From contig NC_135359.1 in NCBI RefSeq assembly GCF_051622035.1, positions 28,363,501 to 28,427,500 of the forward strand: a DNA stretch of 64,000 bases. The letters are read 5' to 3'. The notes beneath the pieces were generated by a model. That model had not been told where the DNA came from. It made no database searches and saw nothing but the letters and a program-made list of their open reading frames with translations. The translations under genes and the position numbers were made by a program. Of the stretch, positions 46,931-58,300 are shown piece by piece (the first letter of the stretch is position 1; the number at the start of each line of letters is the position of its first letter). Source of the DNA: Arctopsyche grandis. Its lineage: Eukaryota > Arthropoda > Insecta > Trichoptera > Hydropsychidae.

Positions 46931-47425
46931 ATATACTAGGAAAGCCTAACAGGTAAGCCCCAATATACAAATATGTATATACAAATTTTTAGAATTATTT
47001 TAACAAAGCATCATAGAGACATCTATAGATAAATTTGATACATTAACATTTTCGCAGTATTTTTTTTATAAATCGCCAAATTTCGGGAAACTGAAATACT
47101 CGAAATTTTGCGAGGCATTTATGGACAAATTTGAAACATTTTATAAAAATAAGCGAAATTCGAGATGTTGAAAACTCGACAATTACGAGAAATGGGTAAT
47201 GGTTGACGATTTGTTGAAACCGTTTCAATGAAAATCAGATGAATTGGTAAACTCTGATAGGAAACGATCGACCTGGATTCACAAATCCAGGTCTAACCAG
47301 CAGCATACTCTGAAAAAATCATTTTCACTCGAGGACCGGCTTGGGATCGAACCCGGCACCTCACTACGCTAAGCAGAAGACGCTTAACAACGCTTAACAA
47401 CCGAGCTATGCTGCTGGCTTATATA
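46931..47425 (-). mobile_element. tRNA-headed retroposon copy
   Basis: 3' block AGGAAAGCCTAACAGGTAAG (46938), body with AGAGACATCTATAGATAAAT, then GAAACGATCGACCTGGATTC, and the head with B-box complement GGGATCGAACCCGGC (47342-47356) and AGCCAGCAGCATAGCTCGG in minus orientation at the right edge. Confidence 0.75.
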
Positions 47426-47454
47426 AAATTTTCATTTTAAATTTGAACCAAATT

Positions 47455-47555
47455 CATAGTCTAGCCAGCAGCAATCAGTGGGACTCGAACCCGAGACCAC
47501 TATATATATATATATATATGCTAACCACTAGTCCATGCTAATGGTTTATACGTAA
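47455..47555 (-). mobile_element. Head fragment of a tRNA-related retroposon
   Basis: AGCCAGCAGCAATCAGTGGG precedes a B-box-like complement, GACTCGAACCC (47482-47492), then a short TA microsatellite and CTAACCACTAGTCCATGCTA. It resembles a tRNA-like head with a different anticodon region. Confidence 0.55.
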
Positions 47556-47969
47556 AAACTATTTTTCGCTGAAACTTTTTTCTATAGAATGTATTATTAA
47601 CACAATATTTTGACAGGTTAGTTCTGGCTACAAATGATTTCAAAGTCACGATAAATTGAATTATTTATGACTTAACTAACTTCCTCGGTCTATAAAATAT
47701 TGTATATATTCAAAAACATCAATTATGAGTTAAAAAATAACAATACGGATATGAAAGATGAATATTGTAAATAATATACATATGTATGTATGTATATGAA
47801 ATATAATATGTACATACATCAGAAAATTCAATCGCTTATATTTTTTCAATTTAATTTATTAAAAGTCTTTTAAATTCAATCAACATTTATTTTAATTTAT
47901 TGTTATACAAATTATGATACATTTGCAAGCCAACTCAACTGTTATTAGAAGTATACATTGTCACATATT
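47556..47969. other. AT-rich, no gene seen
   Basis: Microsatellite ACATATGTATGTATGTATAT near 47780-47820. Nothing else assignable. Confidence 0.4.
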
Positions 47970-48356
47970 AAATAAAATAACACTTCCGGTTGACGGATGC
48001 CCACAATATTTTATACATAACTTAGTATTCAGCTTAACTATATGAAATTTTAGTTCAATAAACCAAAAGGTTTCTGAGAAAAACATAAAAAACCTCGATT
48101 CTCTAGGGTAAAACTACTACTTCCGGTTGAGAATTTTTTTTTAAAGAATAGTAGGGTATAAAATTTATAATTTCTATTCAGATTGGGTTAGTGGCTTTGA
48201 ATTGAATTCAAAAACTTCACACACATTTTTTCTAGATCACGAAAACATGATCAGTGATCGATTCAGAGTTCAAATCAGTCAAAATCTCAAGTTCGAATTT
48301 TCGCATGATCACAAAACTTCATCTATTGTTACTACGTACATAGATAAGGTAAAAAT
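47970..48356 (-). repeat. ACCGGAAGT-family fragment, copy 5
   Basis: Complement motif ACTTCCGGT at 47982 and 48119 (137 bases apart), shared CAATAAACCAAAAGGTTTCT block, and the end block ACATAGATAAGGTAAAAAT at 48338-48356. The CA microsatellite is reduced to CACACACA. Confidence 0.75.
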
Positions 48357-49470
48357 ATTTGCAATACGTTCACATTAAGCTAAGATTTGATATCAAAAGT
48401 GCAACAAAGACACATTCAGGAAATATTCAATCAGAGATCGGTTCTTTCCAATGCAATCGATGGTGATTTTTTTTAGATCACACTAACCGGCTAAGGCTGC
48501 AATTACGTACATTAGAATCGAACACTAAGGTCGACCGCACCAATGCTACTATCAAATGTGTCACTTTTTTACGACGATCAAGTTTACCCGTAACATTTCA
48601 CGGCGTGAACTTCAAGATCAGGTTTTTTCGGGTGAAGGTGATTAGGCCGAGACTGCTCTTGTATTTATTTGGTACAAGGAACTCAATTTTCCAACACTCC
48701 TATGGACAAAACACTGTCGCATACTATACAATTATATGTACGAGTCATATGTCATTGGGAAAGTGTGGAGTCAACCTAGCAATATATACGTGGATACCTT
48801 CTCTAGAAGTTGTTTGTTTAAAAAAGTGCATATTGATGCACATATGCTGGTAAATATGCGCATCAAACTTTCTAAATCGTACAAAAATGCGTGTATAATC
48901 GATCGACTACAGTCAATGTCATCGTATTAAGAATGCATGTCTCTATGTGCATAATATTAAGTGAGCGAATTCATGCAAAAACTTCGAAATCGTACCTTTC
49001 TAAATCAATGTTAAACAGGAGTCGTTGCGAATTACTGTTACATTGTTGTACATTTTCACTTTGTTCAATGTATTATACAAAACTATTACGCATAAATTTC
49101 CTTGCTCGTTGACGATTTAAGGGGAATTTGTACGATTTAGTTTTAGAATTTTTTGTGAAATGCTATTGGAAGGTCTACGATTCTCTTATGAAATAATAAA
49201 CAAATAGCAAATAATTTGCATCATCATTATCATCGTCACTGCGGTATCAAGGCCTCTCCTATCCTTTCCAATTACCTACTCGCTTTATTATTCAACTTTC
49301 TCACGTTGAATTTTATACATTTTCCTTGATTCGTCTGCCCTAAAATTTATTCAATTAAAATATATGAATTTGGCTCAAATTTAAAATGTAAATTTCATAT
49401 AATTTAAATTAACTGGTCAATTAAATATAAGCTATAATTTAAAGTAACTAGTCAATTAAATATACGTACA
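48357..49470. other. Unique DNA, no supported gene
   Basis: Open frames at 48605-48853 and 48891-49112 have no domain, signal or splice support. Confidence 0.35.
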
Positions 49471-49625
49471 TATAAACCGGGAAGGCCTAACAGGTAAACC
49501 CCAATGGGCCCTCCTAGACAATTAATTACAAACATTGCAGCATTTTTTTTTTACAAAAATCGTTGAATTTCGAGATGCCGAAGAACACGAAATCAGTTAT
49601 TAATTAATTAGCCCTTTGAGTGCTG
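49471..49625 (-). mobile_element. tRNA-headed retroposon, 3' fragment
   Basis: Block CCGGGAAGGCCTAACAGGTA (49477) followed by CCTAGACAATTAATTACAAA and ATTTCGAGATGCCGAAGAAC, all present at 34860-34980 and, inverted, at 50690-50790. Confidence 0.65.
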
Positions 49626-50339
49626 ATGTCTTTTCTGTCAAAAATTTCGCCAACATTTCCAACTGGAACTATGTATTTAGAAATCCAAAAGATACAGGTA
49701 TAAAAATTGTAGCTAATTCAAACAAATCCTAGATCACTACCGCCGAGGATTTCGAGTTTTATGAAGGTGTGTTTAGACTCTCCAATATATCTGGCAACAA
49801 TATTAAATAAACATTCTTCATTGTTGTTAAAATGTAATGCTCAAAATCTAAATGCCAAGCCACAAACTAAAATACTCAGCAGTTAGGGATTTCCATCGTG
49901 AAATTCTGGTATGGTTATAAATTCTGAAATTCCGGTATAAACCAGTATTTATAAACATTGACACGGATTACACGAACCATGTTCAATGCATTATTTTTTC
50001 AATGCTACCTGCAGAGGCTTAGCGAGTAGTATTCTCGTTTATTTTTGTACATACTCAAAAAAAAAACACCTATCGGCGTATTTCAGGCTCATGAACTTGT
50101 TGGCAAAACGCCGATCGGCGTTGATCAGCATTCAAAGGGTCGTGTAATTGTTAATGACACGAATTACACGACCCATGTTCAATGCATTTTTTTTCAATGC
50201 TACCTGGAAAGGCTTAGCGGGTTGTATTCTTGTTGTCTTGTGTACTTGCTCAAAATACAACGCCTATCGGCGTTTTTCAGTTCCATGGGCTAATGAATTA
50301 ATCCATAGAGACATCTATGGATTTAGACTTGTACATAAA
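49626..50339. other. Local direct duplication, no gene
   Basis: A block with GACACGAATTACACGACCCA, CATGTTCAATGCATT and TTTTTCAATGCTACCTG occurs at about 49961-50080 and again at 50155-50285. The copies differ by a few bases. They share CACCTATCGGCGT/CGCCTATCGGCGT ends. No coding frame. Confidence 0.5.
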
Positions 50340-50825
50340 TTTTTACATATTGTACATAGCCAGCAGTATGGCTTAATGGTAGCGTGTATGTTTAGCACCA
50401 AGTGATCAGTGGGTTCAATCCCCCATACTGCTGGTTAGATTTGGGGGTATATGTGACTCCAAATCGATCGTTTCTTATCATAGTTTGCCAATTTTATCTA
50501 ATCATTGTTGAAACGGTTCCTCAAAATTGGCAAAAAATCATCTTTCCTGTTGTCACAAATATTCTGTATTTATTGTGTATATAATTCGTAAAAATTATGT
50601 ACAAAAATCTAAATCTTAAAAATGTCTCAATAGATTAATTCTGTAATTAATTAATTAATTGAAATAATTGTTATTTCGTGTTCTTCAGCTTCTGGAAATA
50701 CAGTGATTTATGTAATAATAAAATGCTGCATTGTTTGTAATTAATTGTCCAGGAAGGCGTATTGGGGTCTTCCTGTCAAGCTATCCTGGTATACATATAT
50801 CTATGTAAAATAAAATAAAATAAAT
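50340..50825 (+). mobile_element. tRNA-headed retroposon, best copy
   Basis: The head at 50360-50434 is 75 bases long. CCAGCAGTATGG at its start pairs perfectly with CCATACTGCTGG at its end, an acceptor-like 12-bp stem. A-box-like TGGCTTAATGGT is at 50369-50380 and B-box GGTTCAATCCC at 50412-50422, so transcription by RNA polymerase III is likely. A ~350-base body and a 3' block (CCAGGAAGGCGTATTGGGGT) end in (AAAAT)n at 50808-50825. Other copies: 27050, 34838, 46931, 49471, 50840, 62140. Confidence 0.8.
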
Positions 50826-50839
50826 CAAATTCAGATATT

Positions 50840-51060
50840 GGTGACATAATGGGTGGGATAGTTTTTGCCAATCGGATGGAGGAACCGTTTCAACAATGAA
50901 ATCAGATAAATTGGCAAACTCTGATAGGAAACGATCGACTTGGAGTCACAAATATCCAAGTCTGACCAGCAGCACTAATTATTAGTATGGGATCGAACTC
51001 GGTAACCTCTCGGTGCTTAACATAAACGCAACCACCTGAACCAAACCGCTGGCTTGAATT
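50840..51060 (-). mobile_element. tRNA-headed retroposon, 5' part
   Basis: Minus-strand head with the B-box complement GGGATCGAACTCGG (50989-51002) and the adjacent AACTCTGATAGGAAACGATC block (50917 on). The body stops at about 50845, right beside the tail of the copy on the opposite strand. Confidence 0.7.
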
Positions 51061-52189
51061 TAAATTGAAAAATATTCTGAATTTAATGGAGAATACAGGC
51101 TAAATAACGATGAGCTGTTGTTCACTTATAATATTTAAGTTATCGTAATGTTTATACGTATTTATATTTAAAGGTAGCGTTGCATAATTGACGCTCTCGT
51201 CTCGTCGGCGATCGCAATATCGTTATACAATTTAATAAATAATTCAGCGCGAAATGTTCGCGCATAATATGTGCATTAACAGTTTCCATTTTTTGGTGAC
51301 GGGGCACGAAAAAATGAACAACGAAAGATTGCGAAAGGGTTAAACGAAACATTACCGCAAGTCGAGCTGCGCCTCCGCATACAAAGTCACAGGAAACGAT
51401 GTACGATGCCTACACGTGCTGTTCGAAAATTTAACATTACTGTTATTAATTGTGTCTGTCTGGTGTGCCACCATACGACGACATGAAAATTCGGGTCAAT
51501 TTTAGCACGTAGAGTGCGCGTGGTCGTATCAAAATGTGGCGCGCGTCGAGGGATACCGATGACTTTACGAGAAATTAACCGTATTATTGTTACGTAAGAA
51601 ATAACTGAAAATTTTGGTTCTATTCAATTTTGATGTAATCAGCTTAAATTCTGTGAAAAATAAAAATCGTTTAAAATAATTACTGGGTTTGTGTCTTAAG
51701 AATTTTCCCGTGCGTCGATGTCTTTTACGTGTGTGAATTTTGTATATTCAAGAAAATGGCGATTTATTGACGAGATTAATAAATAAATCACACTCTTAAT
51801 ATTCTTCTTAATGAAATTTGATTAAAGTTGAATTTTTATAGAGATTTTTGGGACGCACGAACAATAAATATGTTTCTGTCGTAACAAAAAAAAACATGAG
51901 TGAACATGAATATAATTAAACATGAGTGAACGAATAATTTCGCGATATACACGAAAAAAATACGCAATCGCACAGGTTTTTTATACGTTGATAATTCACG
52001 AAGATGAGAATGTCAATGCTTGCTCTGGAAATGTGTGTCGTATATTTTAAATAAAAAAACTAAAATCCTTAAAATCATAAATTTTAGTCTGCTATCAATT
52101 AAGTTAGCTAATTTTCAACAAATTTGGTATACTATATTATGATACTAAACATTATCTGGAAAATTTACGTTTTATTTAGTTACTTTTAT
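51061..52189. other. Unique DNA, no supported gene
   Basis: 51150-51600 is GC-richer; no frame with domain or splice support. Confidence 0.35.
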
Positions 52190-52515
52190 TTTCAAACTTC
52201 CGAGGGTAGTGGATGTCTGTATGTAGTGGGTAGAGTAAATGGATTGAAATGGCAATGGATGAGTTACGTAGATAGAAGAATGGGCGAAAGGTGGACGAAA
52301 GAAGTGCTAGAATGGTACCTGAGAGAATACAAAAGGGTAAAAGGGAGAGCGCAGGGAAGATGGGTAGATGAAATTATAAATTAGAAAATGTGTGGGGCGA
52401 GATGGATTAGAGTTACGCAAAACAGAGACGAGAGGAAGTGTTTTGGTGATGCTTTCATCCAAAAGTGGACGGTGAATGGCTCTATATGATGATGATGATG
52501 ATGATGATATGCTCA
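52190..52515 (+). mobile_element. RTE-like LINE C-terminus with (GAT)n tail
   Basis: RRMGERWTKEVLEWYLREYK then RVKGRAQGRWVDEI is encoded at 52274-52380. After a frame break comes KMCGARWIRVTQNRDERKCF, then a 3' end of ATGATGATGATGATGATG. This C-terminal block and the triplet tail are typical of insect RTE-class LINEs. The 5' part is missing. Confidence 0.8.
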
Positions 52516-52844
52516 AGCAATGCTAGACAATTTGTCAAATAAATTATTAATATAATTAGTGAACTTGCAACCGGAAAACTCATTTGATTTAACACTTTAC
52601 ATATTTTAGTTTTATTGACAAATAAAATTAAAATAAAATTATTTCCCATTGCTTCTAAAGTTGCATATAAATGAATCTGATATAATTGATATCAGCAAGT
52701 TTTAAAAATGATTTTCAGAGCTAATAATTATCAAAATTGGTTTTGAATCACATATTTTTGAATCATAAGTTTTACACACATGTATTGACGATGCTATTTC
52801 ATATTGAGTTTCACTGATGGGCTAACAACCCACCTTATTTATTT

Positions 52845-53235
52845 ATTTACTAGCTGAACCCGGCATGCGTTGTAATTCCACAATAACGCATGCAATTCCC
52901 GTTCCCATTGCGTTCCTGTTCCCGTTCCCGTTCCCGTTTCAAGTGATGGTTGGAGCTCAACTAACGTCTCTTCAAAGCCGTGTTGTCATAAACCAACTGT
53001 TAACGTGGTTACCAACGAACACATTTCCTTGACTACACAGTGGCGCTTCAAACTTTCGCGTCGGTAAAATCGTAATTACGAATGTCATTATTAAGAATTT
53101 TTTTTCATATTTAGCTTCCCGAACATGCATACAACAAATCCTGAAAGTTGCATCGTAATAAGTTGGGTGGTTTAGGAGCCTATACGAAACAGACAGACAG
53201 ACAAACAGACATTCAATTTTATATATGTATATACT
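52845..53235. repeat. Interspersed repeat with GTTCCC and CAGA arrays
   Basis: Begins ACTAGCTGAACCCGGCATGC and contains CCCGTTCC repeats (52899-52940) and an (ACAG)n array, GACAGACAGACAAACAGACA, at 53193-53212. A second start, TTTAACCCGGCTTCGCTCGG, is at 53241. The CCCGGC..CGC.CGG start with a (CAGA)n end is common in arthropod genomes. Class not determined. Confidence 0.5.
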
Positions 53236-53359
53236 ATTTATTTAACCCGGCTTCGCTCGGTATTTGTAATATAAACCGCTTAAACATGACTAATCTAATA
53301 GTTAACATTTTATAAAATTTATTTGAATAGATTAATAAATTAATTTTATATAATTTTAT

Positions 53360-53640
53360 ATAAAATTTATTATTATTATTATTATTACTATTATTTATTA
53401 TTATTATTATTATTATTATTGTTTATTATTATTAGACTTATTTATTATTATTTATTATTATTATTATTTATTATCAGTAATATTTATATATTTACTTATG
53501 TATTTATTTATTTATTTTTTGTTTACTATTTTTCAATACTTTTTTTTTTATTATCTATATATTATTTATATGGGCGTTGGGGATTGCACTATTCTCCTCA
53601 TCGTCTGGAATAAAAGCTATTATTATTATTTGAATAGATT
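53360..53640. repeat. (ATT)n low-complexity tract
   Basis: Imperfect ATT/TTTA repeats with minor interruptions. The open frame over it (53419-53613) is an artefact. Confidence 0.9.
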
Positions 53641-53767
53641 TAATAAATCAATTTTATATAATTTTTTTTGAATATTCATTTGTTTTTAATTAAATTGATT
53701 GTCACGAACCAACAAACATATATACTAAGTCTCTTTCGAAATTATATGTATACCAGAATCCGGCGCC

Positions 53768-53784
53768 CTCCCCCCCCCCCCCCG
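53768..53784. repeat. Poly-C run
   Basis: About 15 consecutive C bases next to a small GGCGCGAAAGCGCC palindrome. Prone to sequencing length error. Confidence 0.8.
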
Positions 53785-54199
53785 GCGCGAAAGCGCCTTC
53801 GTTCCCGAGCGGCGCAATGGTCGAAAAAAAAATACAGAGATGAGAAAAATAAAAATACATACAGACAAAAATCTAATTCTTCGTACTATATGAGCAATAC
53901 ATTTCCCCATAGAATGATATACATACATACATTTGTATATAACTTAAAACTATTCTTGTTAAGGAGCCGTTGCTTATATTTCTTAGATTATATAAAATTT
54001 GAATATATGTATGTAGATTTTCTTTAAATTAAACCGCCAAATTCTAACTTGGGCAACATGTCAAATAAATCAAAGCGACGATTCATACGCAAAGGAAGTG
54101 GCTCGCTCGAAACCGTCAAAAACGGAGGGCACGTGCCATCCTGGAGCCGCGGTTAAAGGGTTATCGCCTTTTGCCGTTGTCGAATGGTGGGGTATCACT

Positions 54200-54403
54200 G
54201 GCTTAGGCGGGGCGAGTATAAGACCAGAGCGAGAGGGCGATGCGACCTCATTAGCCAGTGCCGACCGGCTGAGATAGATTTTTTTTATTATTTATATTTT
54301 ATTATTAAGTTTTTTTACATTTTATTTAAGTTTTGTCGTCTGCAAGAGTGCGCCTTTTTCCCCGAAAGAATCCACTTTCAAAATGAAGCTTTTGACATTG
54401 ACG
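54200..54403 (+). promoter_or_regulatory. Candidate core promoter, 5' UTR and signal-peptide first exon (54383-54403)
   Basis: A GC-rich block has a TATA-like GAGTATAAGACC at about 54213-54224 and an initiator-like CTCATTAGCCAGT about 30 bases downstream. At 54383, ATG opens MKLLTLT and is cut by a strong donor, GTAAGC (54404), in phase 0. A tiny first exon that splits the signal peptide is the usual structure of insect cuticle and other secreted-protein genes. No second exon was found downstream, so this may be a dead or long-intron gene. Confidence 0.35.
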
Positions 54404-54474
54404 GTAAGCTTTTCCATTTGCATATGTGTATGTACGCGATGTTACCACATACAGTCGAATATTAAATAAAATTT

Positions 54475-54715
54475 ATTATGTATTACGCCTATTTATAAAA
54501 AATAAGAACTGTAAATAGGTCTTTGAGCTCTTTTTTTTATTATGCTGTACATTAACATTAGAATAATATAATACTATGATTACTAACAAAATTAAATTAA
54601 AATTTTAAAATAGAAAATTATGATTAGATCAGTAGCTATTAAAATAGATATAAGATGTATTGTGAACATAATTTAGTAATAATAAAAAGCATTTAAAAAT
54701 CAAAATCAAAATCAT
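54475..54715 (+). mobile_element. Jockey-like LINE 3' UTR, plus orientation
   Basis: Complement of the block at 26230-26440: GAGCTCTTTTTTTTATTATG at 54526 and AATAAAAAGCATTTAAAAAT near 54680, ending CAAAATCAAAATCA. Confidence 0.7.
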
Positions 54716-54914
54716 TGGTGATACGTTCATTAGATTCAATTTATTATTTTGGTCTTTATTTTCCACGAGTACATATATTGATCTTTGACATTTCAAAATG
54801 TGATTTTTGAAAGGAATTGATATGTGATTATAAATTATAGTTAAAAGTTATAACTTTTGTACATTGTATTTGCAAAAAAAATATGATGTTATTTTGAAAA
54901 GTTTTCATTGTTTT

Positions 54915-55225
54915 CTTGATTTTGATTTTTATATGCTTTTTATTATTACTAAATTATGTTCACAATACATATTATATATCTATTTTAATCGCTACTGATC
55001 TGCTTATCATTTTCTATTTTAAAATTTTAATTTAATTTTGTTAGTAATCATATTATTATATTATTCTAATGTTAATTTACAGCATAATAGGAAAAAGAGC
55101 TCAAAAACCTATTTACAATTCTTATAAATGCTTATAATACATGTAATATATAATATTAATTAAAGACTCCAAAGTCGATGATCTAAAGCAGATTGTGTTT
55201 AGGTAATCTGTGTTTCATTGTTTTC
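54915..55225 (-). mobile_element. Jockey-like LINE 3' UTR, minus orientation
   Basis: TTGATTTTGATTTTTATATG to AAAGCAGATTGTGTTTAGGT, collinear with 26240-26540. Together with the plus copy at 54475-54715 it forms a widely spaced inverted pair. Confidence 0.75.
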
Positions 55226-57918
55226 TAATAGTATATGAATATAGGAACAAAAATTAAATTATGTAATAACTCAATTTAACCAAATTGTGCCATTAAGCAC
55301 TTACATATAATGTCTGTAAATATTTAACCATTAATTTATTATATTAAATTGAAAAATCAATAGAATATTAATATAGGAATAAAACTGAATTAGGCCAAAT
55401 CGTTACCTATATAATATTGTATTATAATACAATATAATAGTTTTCATTACAATAAAAATCAATAAAAAGCCAACAAATTGAAAGGTCAATACTTTTTTCA
55501 ATAAATGGGCAGTAACTTTTACGAAAATTTTGTGATAATTGTGTGCTATAGGTATATGTAGAAAGAACGATCCTCAAACTGTTTATTGTTTTAAGTATTT
55601 TTTGATGAACACAAAATAATTAAGTAGTCAGTGGCCGATAATATACCGATAATCTATTTACTGACCAAATAAAAACAGGTATAATAAAAATAGCACTAGT
55701 TAAATTTTTAAAATAATCCATGGAATATTCATTGAAGTATTCCTGAATATTTTAAGGCACATCAAAATAAAATATAATATATACGTACATATATAAATAA
55801 AAAATCTATATAAAGAAATAATTTAATAGATTTTCTTAAATACGTGCTATTGAAATTCTATTGTTAAAAAATTTTTGACATTTAAAACAGTATATGTACA
55901 TATATACATACATTCTAATTGTTTTGCCAAAATTTCATCGCGTGCGTATGTTACGAACATTTCAAATATTACGCCAACCTAATCAAAATCAAAGCGTAAT
56001 ATAGTTTCAAGAGTACAGTGCGTTGCTCAAAAAAATTTTTTTCGTTGATATGCAATCGACTTTATGAAATTTTCGCGTGTTTAATGGAATCGAACGATTA
56101 ACCCGGTATCGTGTAGAATTTCAATAAAAAAGCAATTCGATATTTACGAAATCGACATTGTTTCAGGGATGGACGATTCGAAATCGTAAATTAGTATGCG
56201 ACTTCTGATTCTGTTTCTAATTAAGTGTGAGAACTGTTACAATTATTTCACAGATGTGCAATATTTTTGATCGGTTCTAATTGACAGTAAAAGTCAAGAG
56301 CGCGAAATTTAAAGATCTCACAGTGATTGCCAACTGCTTTATTTAATTTCGAGATTATATTCAACTCGATTTTATACAATGAGTCATTTGACGTGACCAT
56401 TCGTACTATGTAGTAGGTAATTAACAACGAAAGTTGTTATCGTAAGGCGAATGTTACGCATAGATGCAATTTATGCAAATGCATCGTTTTGTCTGTTTGT
56501 TACACACGACCACGTAATAGCAAGACACAAAAAAACCTATATTACACTATGAATGTCTGTTATGAAAATTTGTTTTTTTTTTCCCAACCGAAACCGAAGA
56601 AAATATTCGTTAATGTCACACTCTATTAGACACACTTATCGGCGTAGGAAAAACAAAGAGAATTTTTCTCGAGGAAAAAGAAGCACTCATTTGTAAGAAA
56701 TTCCGGAAGTGTGTATTCGCAGTCGAAAAGGAAAGTTCGAATTTAGATGTATAAAAAGTTTGATCGATGGAAAACTTTCACGGCCAAATCCAATTAAGAA
56801 AAAAAGCGATGCACTTTTTCCAGCTCTTAGTATAAAAGTAAACACACATACATTCGAAAGCGGAAAATTTCAGACGAATATTACGATATGGATATAATAT
56901 TGTAAGGTGCGACTGAATACAATGAAAATACATATATCAAAAATGCTAATAAAATTAATATCATTTCAGTACAAACGCAGTTTCCTTTGGGAAATCGACT
57001 AACGAAAGCAGAACACAACCAAATGAATGCGTTTTATTTTAATTTAACGTAATATTATTACTCAAAAACCATACATATGTGTGTTATGCCGGAAAAATTT
57101 TCGCATTTAACATTTATTTAATTGTTAATTGCAAACAAAACACGCGTAATCGCAATGCGATGCTGTAACCGTGTAATGACATTTAACAACGTGAAATTGA
57201 ACCAGTTTAAAGGTATAATATCGATTGTACAACAGCTTTGGTTATTTAACCGAACCGTTACGTGATGATAATTTAAATTATTATTAATTTAAATTGTCAG
57301 CATGTCGATTCCTAGAACAATATTTATTCAAATACAGAAAATGGACTCCGTGACCGGTATATGTAAGATCTAAGTGTTGCATTCCTTTCGATGCAAATAC
57401 TCGGCGGTTTTTTGCGGAATTTCTTCACGATTTTTTTATGACATGTTGCATGGAAACTGTGCGAATATTTTCGGGCGACCTTGAAACGACCTCAACTGGC
57501 AAGTTGAGGTTCAAATTGGAATTGGATCAGCCTCTCGCGTATCCGCATATTTGGTTTAACAGTGAAAGGCGTCTGTCATGTTATAATAATAACGATACCA
57601 TTATACATTCCTCACTAGTCGCGTCAATATCGAAAATTGTAACACTAGTATGCTTGTTTGAATGTCAAACTTTTTAAACGAAATCTGCGAGAAAAGAAAA
57701 TGATGTTTCACTCCTACATACATACATATATCATCCTATTCTATTCTTCGTCTCAGGGAGAGTTTGGCTTGCACCGTTTCTGGAACGTTTGTGAAATCTT
57801 TATCTGCTAATTTTCACCAATTGACCCTTCCAGATCATTCTAAAAGCATAGTATTATACAATTGATAAAATTTCCACTCATCTGTAAAACGTACCTCAAC
57901 GAACAAAATTTACCCTTT
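55226..57918. other. Unique DNA, no supported gene
   Basis: Frames at 56709-56897 and 57438-57677 have no recognised domain, and no splice structure links them. Composition is mixed, as in introns or distal intergenic regions. Confidence 0.35.
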
Positions 57919-58100
57919 AAGGCCTGACCGCACTATGCGGCTGCGACCTGCTGCAGCACGACACGACACGGCTAAGTTGATACAAAAGGCAACTCTGTCA
58001 CGTGACGCGTAGTGCGTTCTATCTCATACAATTTCATACAAACAATATTTGGCTGCACGCTGCCGTTTCGTGTCGCAGGCGCATAGTGTGGTCAGGCCTT
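57919..58100. mobile_element. MITE (182 bp) with ~21-bp inverted ends
   Basis: Left end AAGGCCTGACCGCACTATGC and right end, inverted, AAGGCCTGACCACACTATGC differ by one base in 20. Inner GGCTGCGAC/GCCTGCGAC and GGCAGCGTGCAGCC segments extend the symmetry. Target duplication is unclear (TTT / TAT flanks). Confidence 0.75.
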
Positions 58101-58267
58101 TATAAAGTACCATTTATCGGTCCGGCAAATAAGAATGCCCCTCTCTAAAATATTATAGCTCGCATGACAGATTCGGTTTTCGCCGTTCGGTTGCCAGTAA
58201 CAAAAATAAAATTTGACAAAAATAAATACCAACCCTAACAAACCTCATCTTAAATGAATAGGGCCAA

Positions 58268-58297
58268 CCCTAACTTAACCTAACCTAACCTAACCCT
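58268..58297. repeat. Short interstitial telomere-like repeat
   Basis: AACCTAACCTAACCTAACCC contains consecutive CCTAA units, the complement of the insect telomere repeat TTAGG. Far from any chromosome end as far as can be seen. Confidence 0.6.
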
Positions 58298-58300
58298 TAA

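Noticed and set aside
50360..50434. Functional tRNA gene
   Set aside because: Boxes A and B are present, but the cloverleaf is not convincing, the sequence continues into a retroposon body with A-rich tail, and there are many copies.
58268..58297. Chromosome end
   Set aside because: Only a few CCTAA units, with unique sequence on both sides.
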